Source: Cytophagales bacterium (GTDB lineage Bacteria > Bacteroidota > Bacteroidia > Cytophagales > Spirosomataceae). Taken from it: a stretch of 64,000 nt of DNA. This document shows, one piece after another, positions 43,524 through 51,232 of this stretch. The position numbers and the translations under genes are program-made. The notes under the pieces are model-generated. The model saw nothing but the letters and a program-made list of their open reading frames with translations, was not told where the DNA came from and made no database searches. The DNA is taken from positions 1 to 64,000 of the forward strand of contig JAAFJE010000006.1 of assembly GCA_013298025.1 (NCBI GenBank). Reading direction: 5' to 3'. Position 1 is the first letter of the stretch. The number at the start of each line of letters is the position of its first letter.

Positions 43524-44276
43524 ATGAGTAGATTAAAAAACAAAATAGCTGTTATTACAGGTGGTAATAGTGGCATTGGATTAGGCATTGCCCAAGCATT
43601 TAAAGATGAAGGTGCTAAAGGGGGTATTGTAGGTAGGAATCAGAAAACTTTAGATAGTGCTATGGCTCAACTTGGCGATAATTTTATAGCCATAAATGCC
43701 GATGTAACCAACCTTGACGACCTTGAGATGGTTTTTAAAAAAACATCTGAAATATTTGGTAAAATAGATGTGATTGTAGCCAATGCAGGTGCAGGAATAG
43801 TGGGAACTGTGGCAACCATTGGCGAAGCGGAGTATGACAAGACCATGGATTTAAACCTGAAAGCGGTTTACTTCACCGTTAACAAAGCACTGCCTTATAT
43901 GAATGATGGTGGTTCTATTGTTCTTATTGGGTCAAATGCGGCACATAGGGCATATCCAAACTTTACGCTTTATGGTGCTGCAAAAGCGGCTGTAATCTTT
44001 TTTGCAAAAGCGTTTTCAAGCGACCTTTTAGGTAGAAAAATCAGAGCAAACGTAATAACACCGGGCACAACAGATACGCCAGCATTTGAAAAGTTTGTTC
44101 CCTTAGAACAAGTTGATGCTATAAAAACACATTTTGCTAGTGAAATGCCGATAGGCAGAATTGGGCAGCCATCAGACATTGGTAAAACAGCCGTATTTTT
44201 AGCATCTGAAGACTCTTCATTTATACTTGGTACTGAAATCCTTGTTGATGGAGGTATGAGCTATTTGGCTAAATAA
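43524..44276 (+). CDS. Short-chain dehydrogenase/reductase (first of a tandem pair)
   Basis: Starting at the ATG at 43524 (MSRLKNKIAV), the 250-residue protein is a classical SDR. It has the cofactor-binding TGGNSGIGLGIAQAF (about 12-26), the NAG motif in VIVANAGAG (about 82-90), catalytic Ser in IVLIGSNAA and the YGAAK catalytic tyrosine/lysine (about 152-156). SDRs reduce or oxidise carbonyl groups with NAD(P)H. The upstream in-frame extension from 43497 uses a TTG and is less likely. A second SDR follows 33 bp downstream, and the divergent HxlR gene suggests induction by reactive compounds. Confidence 0.9.
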   Translation: MSRLKNKIAVITGGNSGIGLGIAQAFKDEGAKGGIVGRNQKTLDSAMAQLGDNFIAINADVTNLDDLEMVFKKTSEIFGKIDVIVANAGAGIVGTVATIGEAEYDKTMDLNLKAVYFTVNKALPYMNDGGSIVLIGSNAAHRAYPNFTLYGAAKAAVIFFAKAFSSDLLGRKIRANVITPGTTDTPAFEKFVPLEQVDAIKTHFASEMPIGRIGQPSDIGKTAVFLASEDSSFILGTEILVDGGMSYLAK

Positions 44277-44309
44277 ATCACATTCAAAAATATTTTAAAA
44301 AATAAGAAC

Positions 44310-45068
44310 ATGAGTAAATTAAAAAATAAGGTAGCGGTAGTTACAGGAGCAGCCAAAGGTATTGGTGCAGGAATTGCAAAGGCATTCGCCAAGGAAGGTG
44401 CAAAGGTTGTTGTTCATTATGCTTCAAGCAAAGTCGAAGCGGAGAAAGTAGTAAAAGTCATTACTGATAACGGAGGAACAGCCATTTCGGTACAGGGCGA
44501 TATATCAAAAGAAGCCGATGTAAACAGGCTGTTTGAAGAAACAAAGAAAGCATTTGGTACTTTGGACATTTTAGTGAACAATGCTGTCGCCCAAGGATTT
44601 GCACCAATCGAGCAAGTATCTACTGAAATTTTCCAAAACGCCTTTAATGTTAATGTTTTAGGTCCAATCCTTTCAATTCAGGAAGCTTTAAAATTGTTTA
44701 GCAACAATGGAGGTAATATTATCAATATTAGTTCTGGGGCAAGTAAAATGCCTTTACCAATGGCCTCCTTGTACTCTGCAACAAAAGCAGCATTAGACGC
44801 TATAACCATAGCTCTGTCAAAAGAATTAGGAGCAAAAAACATTCGCATTAATTCAATTTTGCCAGGTGCTACCGATACAGAAGGTGCAAGTAGTGCGGGA
44901 GTCACCAAAGGCAGTGAGTATGAAAAGATGTTCATTGAAAAAACACCGCTTGGTCGCAGAGGTCAGCCCGAAGATATTGCCAAAGCTGCTGTATTTCTTG
45001 CCTCCGATGATGCTGCTTGGATTACAGGAGAACAAATTTCTGTTTCAGGTGGTATGTACGGTTTTTAA
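44310..45068 (+). CDS. Short-chain dehydrogenase/reductase (second of the pair)
   Basis: This 252-residue protein is another classical SDR with TGAAKGIGAGIAKAF (about 13-27), NNAVAQ (about 91-96), Ser in INISSGASK and the YSATK catalytic pair (about 155-159). It is longer in the glycine-rich loop than some family members and ends with DDAAWITGEQISVSGGMYGF, typical of 3-oxoacyl-ACP-reductase-like SDRs. It lies 33 bp after the first SDR on the same strand, so the two are probably one transcript. The substrate is unknown; the two proteins are clearly related in order of motifs but differ through most of their length. Confidence 0.9.
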   Translation: MSKLKNKVAVVTGAAKGIGAGIAKAFAKEGAKVVVHYASSKVEAEKVVKVITDNGGTAISVQGDISKEADVNRLFEETKKAFGTLDILVNNAVAQGFAPIEQVSTEIFQNAFNVNVLGPILSIQEALKLFSNNGGNIINISSGASKMPLPMASLYSATKAALDAITIALSKELGAKNIRINSILPGATDTEGASSAGVTKGSEYEKMFIEKTPLGRRGQPEDIAKAAVFLASDDAAWITGEQISVSGGMYGF

Positions 45069-45144
45069 ATCGACAATGTAACAGAATTATTGCAGTAAGG
45101 CGAATTGATAAATTTTACTTCTGAAATTTCAACAATAATTGCTT

Positions 45145-45190
45145 AACATGCACAAGTAATTGGTTGACAAACCTTTTTCTTGTGCATGTT
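45145..45190. other. Long-loop inverted repeat after the SDR operon
   Basis: The arms AACATGCACAAG (45145-45156) and CTTGTGCATGTT (45179-45190) pair perfectly over 12 bp around a 22-base loop that itself contains a short GGTT/AACC pairing. It begins about 75 bp past the second SDR stop codon. It could be an RNA hairpin at the transcript end; no clear T tract follows. The rest of the 359-bp gap to 45427 shows no gene. Confidence 0.5.
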
Positions 45191-45382
45191 GCATAGTCGA
45201 AAGAAAGTCCAGCAGATAATATGGGTTTGGCAAAAGTGGCGGTTCAGTGCTCTAAACCACACATTTGTGGAGAAAATTACCATCTTCGTCAAGCCCCGAA
45301 ACGATAACAGAAAATTATGAATTATTGTATTGATTTTCAAATGTTTGTATTTTTTTATAAAAATAAATGCTGTATTGAAAGT

Positions 45383-45417
45383 GGCGGATTTAAACGTTTT
45401 TTACCCAAAAATCCGCC
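45383..45417 (-). terminator. Terminator-like hairpin after the DUF1569 gene
   Basis: The arms GGCGGATTT (45383-45391) and AAATCCGCC (45409-45417) pair perfectly around a 17-base T-rich loop. It starts about 11 bp past the stop of the minus-strand gene at 45428. No long T tract follows on the minus strand, so it is only a candidate. Confidence 0.5.
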
Positions 45418-45427
45418 TAACCCAACG

Positions 45428-45877
45428 CTACACACCAAATTGCTGTAAATGATGGTCGAGGTGCTTATAAAACAAAATATTCCATTCTTGTTTGGTGAGT
45501 GAGCCGAAACTGATAGATTCTTTTCCATCGAAATAATTAGCCCCGAGTGCCTGCGTTTGCCAAATATAGCTCACCAAACGGTCTTTTTCGGTTTCAAAAT
45601 CTTTGTCTTCTGCTATGATAAAAGCACTGGCTGTTCGCTCGTTTTTTTTGAAGGGTTTTTCGTTCAAAATATAGGGTTTGACGAAAGTTTTGAGGAAGTA
45701 TTTTAGGATAAAATTGGGCTTAGGACGGTTTTCATAGACCATCTCATACGACACACAGCAATGAGCCAGCATTTGGGCTACGGTCATTTTGCCCCAAAGG
45801 CCTGCCGAGGTAGGCTTCAACGATTCGATGCGTGTGATTACTTCCGTACAAACGGCAGGGTCAAAAATATTTTTCAT
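45428..45877 (-). CDS. DUF1569 protein (DinB-like fold)
   Basis: From the ATG at 45877 (MKNIFDPAV) this is a 149-residue protein. The upstream in-frame region to 46024 looks non-coding in composition. The stretch LWGKMTVAQMLAHCCVSYEM (about 27-46) with the metal-type histidine and the later DHHLQQFG at the C-terminus match DUF1569, a branch of the DinB/YfiT four-helix bundles whose members can bind divalent metals. Enzymatic role is unknown. It has its own downstream hairpin, and no close neighbour on its strand; the next gene upstream ends 280 bp away. Confidence 0.85.
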   Translation of the reverse strand: MKNIFDPAVCTEVITRIESLKPTSAGLWGKMTVAQMLAHCCVSYEMVYENRPKPNFILKYFLKTFVKPYILNEKPFKKNERTASAFIIAEDKDFETEKDRLVSYIWQTQALGANYFDGKESISFGSLTKQEWNILFYKHLDHHLQQFGV

Positions 45878-46079
45878 GGTTATGTTGGTCTTAAATGACT
45901 TTATCGTATTGCTTGAGTGTTGTACAAGCTCGCACTGGAAGTCTGTAACTACTATAGATTTTATCCTGAAAATTAAAGAATTATCCTGAGTTTTTTGTGT
46001 TTCAAGGAAAGATTTTTGCAACAATGCTGTTCTTGCTCAATCTTCCATACAGCTCTACCAAGCGCATCAAATAAAAAAC

Positions 46080-46110
46080 GGGTCGGAGGCATATCCCTCC
46101 GACCCATTTT
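46080..46110. terminator. Terminator after the small secreted protein gene
   Basis: The arms GGGTCGGAGG (46080-46089) and CCTCCGACCC (46096-46105) pair perfectly over 10 bp with a 6-base loop. On the minus strand a six-T run follows (46079-46074), and on the plus strand ATTTTTA follows, so it could work in both directions. It lies about 48 bp past the stop of the gene at 46158. Confidence 0.85.
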
Positions 46111-46157
46111 TACGTATCGCTTTCGCAAATAAGGCTAAAGCTTTCCCAATCAAACGT

Positions 46158-46514
46158 TTAATCTAGTACATTTTTAGAAGAGTCGCTGTTGATTGTACCA
46201 GCCAATTTCTCCCGTTCTACATTGGTATTGAATGGCATTTTGTAGTTTTTCCAAGCAAGATACACCTCTTTCGGCTGCGTGCGTTCTACAGACAAAGCCC
46301 AGTCTTTCGACATATTTGGCTGTTTGTAGTTCCGAACTACCTCCGACGACGCAACTACGGGTAAAGCTTTTTGCTTGCTTTGGGCAGCTTTTGCCTTGTT
46401 TGGATGTTTGTAATTGTGGGGGCTATAGCCAGGGTCATTTTTGTACAACTCCTGAGCGAACGAACCGAAGCTTGCTACCATTAACAAACTCGCCCAAAAA
46501 ATTGATTTTCTCAT
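46158..46514 (-). CDS. Small exported protein with repeated NYK-P motif
   Basis: I do not recognise this 118-residue protein. It has a signal peptide ending near SFGSFAQ (about 20) and a mature part that is basic and repetitive: HNYKHPN (about 33-39), RNYKQPN (about 62-68) and KNYKMPF (about 90-96) recur at about 28-residue spacing. Such a repeated aromatic-basic-proline motif suggests three similar binding or packing units. No conserved enzyme motif is present. It has its own terminator downstream and a signal-like start, so it is a real gene, probably secreted or periplasmic. Confidence 0.8.
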   Translation of the reverse strand: MRKSIFWASLLMVASFGSFAQELYKNDPGYSPHNYKHPNKAKAAQSKQKALPVVASSEVVRNYKQPNMSKDWALSVERTQPKEVYLAWKNYKMPFNTNVEREKLAGTINSDSSKNVLD

Positions 46515-46593
46515 AACTGTATTAAGTAAGTGTATCGAATCGCTTCGATACGGGGTTTGTATGTGTGTTTTGTTTCAGTGCAATTATCCATAC

Positions 46594-47004
46594 TTACGCC
46601 GCCATGTTGTAATCGTCGGGGTCGAAAGTTTTGCCATACAAGGCTCTAAACGTAGGCACCATGCACAATACTTCGTCTAATTTGTATTGTGCTTTACGGT
46701 AGGTATTGTTGTTGGCATTGGCAGCCGCTAGTTCTTTAAATAGGCAAGACATCAAATAAATCTCTCTTTCGTGCATCGTAAAATCGAGAATTTCGTACAT
46801 CAAAAAACCTTTTTGCCCGTCTTGTTTAGTTAAAAATAACACTAAGTAAAAATTCTCATTTTTTACAAAAGAGATTACCTGATTTTGGTCAAATTGCTTA
46901 GGCATATAGCCGTAATCCACTAGGCAGTCGATAATTTCTACTTCGCTTACAGTGGTATATAAGTGAGGAGTCAAAAATTGCTGATTATCCATTGTCGCTT
47001 TCAT
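46594..47004 (-). CDS. Hypothetical small cytoplasmic protein
   Basis: This 136-residue protein has no signal or membrane segment. It shows an alpha/beta pattern: VEIIDCLVDYGYMP (about 22-35), strands with NENFYLVLFLTKQDG, MYEILDFTMHEREIYLMSCL (about 69-88) and a C-terminal AQYKLDEVLCMVPTFRAL. I do not recognise the family. ATG at 47004 is used here; an in-frame ATG four codons later is also possible. The next gene on this strand begins 80 bp downstream, with no clear shared promoter. Confidence 0.78.
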   Translation of the reverse strand: MKATMDNQQFLTPHLYTTVSEVEIIDCLVDYGYMPKQFDQNQVISFVKNENFYLVLFLTKQDGQKGFLMYEILDFTMHEREIYLMSCLFKELAAANANNNTYRKAQYKLDEVLCMVPTFRALYGKTFDPDDYNMAA

Positions 47005-47649
47005 ATTCTTTTCCGTTTATCGTGACCAAATTTTTTTTTTGTTGTGAATTATAAACGAAAGTTGGGAAGAAAAATTTTGATTGTCAAGTACTTACCAAAA
47101 TGCCTCTTAGCACAGCTTTTATACGTATTTTAGTCTTTTTTATTCGTTTTTTTGTTAATAAATATCATTTTTATACCTATTTTTCATAGAAAATATCATG
47201 GAACGACAGCAATGGAATGTTTTTTAAACCTAGTTTTAGATAAAAGATAAAAATAAAATTTTTAAAATATTTTCTTGTACTTTATTTATCGACAACTTGC
47301 TTTTTGATAGGATTTTAGTCGAAAAGGCTATGTTTTACCAAAATTCAGGTTTAAAAATGAGCCGAAAAAATAAAATATATAGCAAATAACCAGTTTTGAG
47401 CTTGTAAAAACCGCTATAATGCTTAAAAAATAAATAAGTATTAATACTCAAAAATATTTTTTCTCTACAGCGATTGAACCTTGCATACATGGCTAGTTGA
47501 GGTAATAATTGACCTGTATCGAAAGCGGAGACAGGTACTCATCTCAGAAAAAAAATCCTTGGTCGGCACATACGCCTTGTATGCACTACTTTGTTGGAGC
47601 TTCTACCAATAATTTTTATGTTTGTATATTGATATACCTTTTATCTATC
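47005..47649. other. Long AT-rich intergenic region
   Basis: About 645 bp between the small unknown gene and the sensor kinase have no convincing gene or RNA. AT content is high and poly-A/T runs are common. The kinase frame is open back to 47509, but the part before 47650 lacks a credible start and gives a poor match to the family N-terminus. The kinase promoter should lie here; I see no full consensus. Confidence 0.5.
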
Positions 47650-48687
47650 GTGAATAAGACTCCACGCATCAGCATACAAAACCTGTTTTTTCATTGCCTT
47701 GGTTGGGCTTGCTTTTTGGCATTGCCTTACCTGTTGAGAAACGCCATGCCCGAGCCTCCCAAAATGGGGGCAATGCCACCACCACCCAACATCAATGCTA
47801 CGTGGTTTTTTACCCTATTGAATATGCTCAATATTCCTTTGTTTTATTTCAATTCGGAAATACTCATTCCAAAGGTTTTGAATAAAAAAGGAATAGGGCT
47901 GTACGTACTAACTTTGCTGTTGGCGGTGGCTATCACATTCACCCTCAATGGCTATGGTAAAGAGTTGCTTTTTGGGCATCCGATGTCGAAATTTCCTCGT
48001 ACTGGTACGTTGTTTCAAACGCTTTTTGTCTTGGCCGTAAGCACGAGCTTTCGGATGATTTTAGATAACCTGCGTCACGAGGAAAGAAGGCAAGAGCAAG
48101 AAAATGAACGACTTAAATCTGAGTTATCGTTTTTGCGTTCGCAGATTAGTCCGCATTTTATGTTCAATGTACTCAATAGCATTGTGTCGCTGTCACGTCG
48201 TAAACCTACCATGGTCGAGCCTGTGGTCATCAAGCTTTCAGAACTGATGCGGTATATGCTGTATGAATCAGACGATATGAAAGTGTCGTTGGAAAAAGAA
48301 ATTCAATATTTGAATAGTTATATCGACTTGCAAATGATTCGTTTTGGCGACGACATCAAGATTAGCTTCGATGCCAGCGATTACGCTCCACAAATGCACA
48401 TCGAACCCATGTTGATTATTCCTTTTGTAGAAAATGCCTTCAAGCATGGCGTTGGGATGATTCTTGCACCCGAAATACGCATACACTTGTGCTGCAAAGC
48501 CAATACCCTGATTTTTGAAGTACAAAACAAAATCAACCCACAATCGACCGAAACCAAAGACCACGCTTCGGGCATAGGCCTAACCAATGTGAAGCGTCGT
48601 TTGGCATTGTTGTACCCACAAATGCACCAACTTCACATCGAACAAGACAACGATTGGTACAAAGTGCATTTAGAAATAACCACCTAG
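47650..48687 (+). CDS. LytS/AlgZ-type sensor histidine kinase
   Basis: I favour the GTG at 47650 (MNKTPRISIQNLFF), which gives 345 residues; an ATG at 47581 is the alternative. The N-terminus has about four membrane segments. The His_kinase domain has the phosphoacceptor histidine in LRSQISPHFMFNVLNSIVSL (about 163-182), where the usual Leu after Phe is Met. The HATPase part has ENAFKHGVG (about 262) and SGIGLTNVKRRL (about 312). It should phosphorylate the LytTR-type regulator encoded 200 bp downstream on the same strand. The stimulus cannot be deduced. Confidence 0.85.
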   Translation: MNKTPRISIQNLFFHCLGWACFLALPYLLRNAMPEPPKMGAMPPPPNINATWFFTLLNMLNIPLFYFNSEILIPKVLNKKGIGLYVLTLLLAVAITFTLNGYGKELLFGHPMSKFPRTGTLFQTLFVLAVSTSFRMILDNLRHEERRQEQENERLKSELSFLRSQISPHFMFNVLNSIVSLSRRKPTMVEPVVIKLSELMRYMLYESDDMKVSLEKEIQYLNSYIDLQMIRFGDDIKISFDASDYAPQMHIEPMLIIPFVENAFKHGVGMILAPEIRIHLCCKANTLIFEVQNKINPQSTETKDHASGIGLTNVKRRLALLYPQMHQLHIEQDNDWYKVHLEITT

Positions 48688-48865
48688 CAACACTATTTTA
48701 TCTCTTCTTTTAAACCATCAGACAATAGTTTTATCTAAGAAAAATGTAAAACTCTCTTGCGTAACAGGCAACGAGCAAGGCAAAAATGAAGTCATCAAAA
48801 TAACTGATTGGAATTTTGCCAGCCCTATTGCTGTTAACCAATTGCTTGATACATTTCTCCAATGA
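48686..48865 (+). pseudogene. Unexplained coding-like stretch without a start codon
   Basis: Between kinase and regulator one plus-strand frame stays open for about 60 codons to a TGA at 48863-48865. The last 40 codons read like protein (LSCVTGNEQGKNEVIKITDW and on) and use mixed rather than AT-biased codons. No ATG, GTG or TTG lies at a sensible 5' position. It may be a decayed gene remnant or chance. I do not recognise a family. Confidence 0.3.
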
Positions 48866-48887
48866 AGCATTTTAAACACTTCATACC

Positions 48888-49610
48888 ATGATAAAACTAA
48901 ACTGCCTTGCAGTAGATGATGAAAGTTTAGCACTCGACTTGCTAGAAGACAATATTGCCAAAGTACCATTTTTACACCTCGTAAAACGTTGTAAAAATGC
49001 TTTCGATGCCATCGAAACCCTTCAGAAAGAAGCAATAGATTTGGTGTTTTTAGACATCCAAATGCCTGGTATTACGGGAGTACAGTTCCTGAAAACCATC
49101 AAAGAACCGCCGATGGTAATTTTTATTACGGCGTACCAACAATATGCTTTAGAAGGGTTTGAACTCGACGTGATAGACTACCTGCTTAAACCTTTGTCGT
49201 TCGAGCGTTTTATGAAGGCTGTCACCAAAGCCTATGATTTGCACCATTTGCGTACCCAACACACCGCATTGCCCACTGAAGCACTTCCCAAAGAAAACGA
49301 TTCCTTATTTGTGAATGCCGACTACTCGTTGGTGAAAGTGAAAATCCAAGAAATTACGTATGTCGAAGGGTTGAAAGACTACATCAAAATTCATATTTTG
49401 GGAGGTACTAAGCCTATCGTCACACGCATGACCATGAAAGCGATTGAAGAAAAACTACCCACCCATCTATTTTTTAGGATACACAAATCATACATTATAG
49501 CCCTCGACAAAATAGAGTCGATTCGTAACCTGAAAATTAAAATTGGGAATGCCCAAATTCCTGTAAGTGAACATTATTCAGAAGACTTTTTCAAAAAAAT
49601 CGGCCAGTAA
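48888..49610 (+). CDS. LytTR-family response regulator
   Basis: The 240-residue protein has a receiver domain with the acidic pocket CLAVDDE (about 5-11) and phosphorylated Asp in LVFLDIQMPGITG (about 54-66). A C-terminal LytTR DNA-binding domain (about 140-240) follows, with LVKVKIQEITYVEGLKDYIK and FFRIHKSYIIALDKIESI. The LytS-type kinase upstream should be its partner; the two are separated by about 200 bp. LytTR regulators bind imperfect direct repeats in promoters of target genes, none of which could be identified here. Terminal FFKKIGQ is typical of the family's ending. Confidence 0.93.
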   Translation: MIKLNCLAVDDESLALDLLEDNIAKVPFLHLVKRCKNAFDAIETLQKEAIDLVFLDIQMPGITGVQFLKTIKEPPMVIFITAYQQYALEGFELDVIDYLLKPLSFERFMKAVTKAYDLHHLRTQHTALPTEALPKENDSLFVNADYSLVKVKIQEITYVEGLKDYIKIHILGGTKPIVTRMTMKAIEEKLPTHLFFRIHKSYIIALDKIESIRNLKIKIGNAQIPVSEHYSEDFFKKIGQ

Positions 49611-49815
49611 CATCGGGTAGTTTTTTGATTTCGGTCTAATTCCTACATCAAAAAACTGCCCCCAATATTCCTCTCTCATCGCTGTTGTGTTTACGCTTCA
49701 TAGGACTGTTTTGTATAAATTTTTTCATAAAAAATATTGATAAAATTTTATTTTTTAGTTAAATAGCCTCCATACAGTAAACTCACTTCATCATTCTTTA
49801 CAACACACAACAGCT

Positions 49816-50871
49816 ATGAAAAAGGTTTTAGTTATAGGCATGGGCAAAGTAGGCTCATTGGTCGGTTTGCTTTTATCAAAACGTTTTGAAGTAATAGGCT
49901 TCGACCAGCATCCGTCTGTGTATGCACTTCCGTTTAGGGTTATTCAAGGCAATATTCATCTGGTAGAAGCGTGGCTACCTCATTTGACCGCCGCCGATGC
50001 GGTAGTGTCCTGTATGCCCTACAACCTTAATTTGAGTATTGCCCAGCAAGCCCATCGCTTAGGTAAACATTACTTCGACCTCACCGAAGACGTTCCGACA
50101 ACCACTGCCATTAGGGCTATGGCTGCCCAAGGAAGCCAAGCGGTATTGGTGCCTCAATGTGGTCTAGCACCGGGCTTGATTGGCATTGTGGGAGCTGCCT
50201 TGGCTCATAAATTTACACGGGTAAGAGATATAGAACTACGAGTAGGGGCTTTGCCCAAATATCCCAACGGACTTTTAGGATATTCTTTTACGTGGTCGCC
50301 AGCAGGTGTAATCAACGAATATTTAAACGATTGCGAAGTAATTCAGAATGGGCAACGCAAATGGGTTTCGGCACTCGATGGGCTTGAGACGATTCACATA
50401 GAAGGCAAAGAATTTGAAGCCTTTAGCACTTCGGGGGGCTTAGGCACGATGTGCGAAACTTTTGAAGGAAAGGTCGATACGCTCAATTATAAAAGTATTC
50501 GCTATCCTGGGCATGGCAAACTTATGCGTTTTTTGTTGTATGAACTTATCCTTAAAAATAAAAGAACCTTGGTCGAAGAAATCCTAACCGAAGCCAAACC
50601 TCCCGTACAAGAAGACGTAGTGTATGTATATGCCATTGTAGAAGGTTGGAAGGGCAATCAATTGGCAAGAGAAGAGTTTTATCGGGCTTATTCGCCCAAG
50701 AAAATAGATAGCCAAATGTGGCGTGCCATTTCTTGGACCACCGCTGCTTCGGTTGTTGCCGTGGTAGAAATGGTAGCGGACCAAAAGCTTGCACAGCAAG
50801 GTTTTATCAAACAAGAAGAAATTCCCTTCGACGATTTCAAACAATGCTTTACAGGAAAATGGCTTTTTTAA
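49816..50871 (+). CDS. Saccharopine dehydrogenase-like oxidoreductase
   Basis: The 351-residue protein starts with a Rossmann fold (VLVIGMGKVGSLVGLLLSKR, about 4-23) and the rest has the saccharopine dehydrogenase C-terminal domain pattern: VVSCMPYNLNLSIAQ (about 63-77), KHYFDLTEDV, the QCGLAPGLIGIVGAALA loop (about 113-129) and later FEAFSTSGGLGTM (about 195-207). Related enzymes include saccharopine dehydrogenase and lysine 6-dehydrogenase, which act on amino-acid imines. No other lysine-pathway gene is nearby, so the actual substrate is unclear. It is a stand-alone gene with 200 bp before and 360 bp after it. Confidence 0.82.
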   Translation: MKKVLVIGMGKVGSLVGLLLSKRFEVIGFDQHPSVYALPFRVIQGNIHLVEAWLPHLTAADAVVSCMPYNLNLSIAQQAHRLGKHYFDLTEDVPTTTAIRAMAAQGSQAVLVPQCGLAPGLIGIVGAALAHKFTRVRDIELRVGALPKYPNGLLGYSFTWSPAGVINEYLNDCEVIQNGQRKWVSALDGLETIHIEGKEFEAFSTSGGLGTMCETFEGKVDTLNYKSIRYPGHGKLMRFLLYELILKNKRTLVEEILTEAKPPVQEDVVYVYAIVEGWKGNQLAREEFYRAYSPKKIDSQMWRAISWTTAASVVAVVEMVADQKLAQQGFIKQEEIPFDDFKQCFTGKWLF

Positions 50872-51232
50872 AAAAAAGTTTATACAAGATGCAACCCTTT
50901 TCAAAATAAGCTGTCTTAATCAGTAAAACAGCGTTGCTCTTGCTATTAATCACAACCTATTCTTACCAAAAATTCCGAAGTAGAATAGTAATATAACTTA
51001 AAACACATTATTAATATCTGTAAAAGCATTGCTTTACCAGATGTTGTCACCAACATACTCTTAAAGGAATCAAGTATAGGGTGTTGTGAATAGTTCTTAC
51101 CTAGTACAGGTGTTAATGATGTGTTTTAGGTGTTAATTGTAAGGAAAATGCTCACAAATCTTGTGGATGAAAAGCTTTAATTAGAATTTTTAACGAAATG
51201 AGAAACGGTACGTTTTAACGATTATTGAAGCG
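50872..51232. other. Intergenic region with short direct repeats
   Basis: No gene is seen in this 361-bp gap. AGGTGTTAAT occurs at 51108-51117 and again at 51128-51137, 20 bp apart, and a partial match (GGGTGTTGTGAAT) starts at 51079, about 30 bp upstream. These may be binding sites for the gene that starts at 51233. Before that the region is plain AT-rich DNA. Confidence 0.4.

Noticed and set aside
45143-45340. Minus-strand open frame of 65 codons after the SDR operon
   Set aside because: It spans the inverted repeat and reads like random AT-rich sequence with many His, Cys and Phe codons.
47509-47649. Upstream extension of the sensor kinase with TTG start
   Set aside because: The added residues lack a family match; the product from 47650 starts in the usual LytS-type way, though an ATG at 47581 remains possible.
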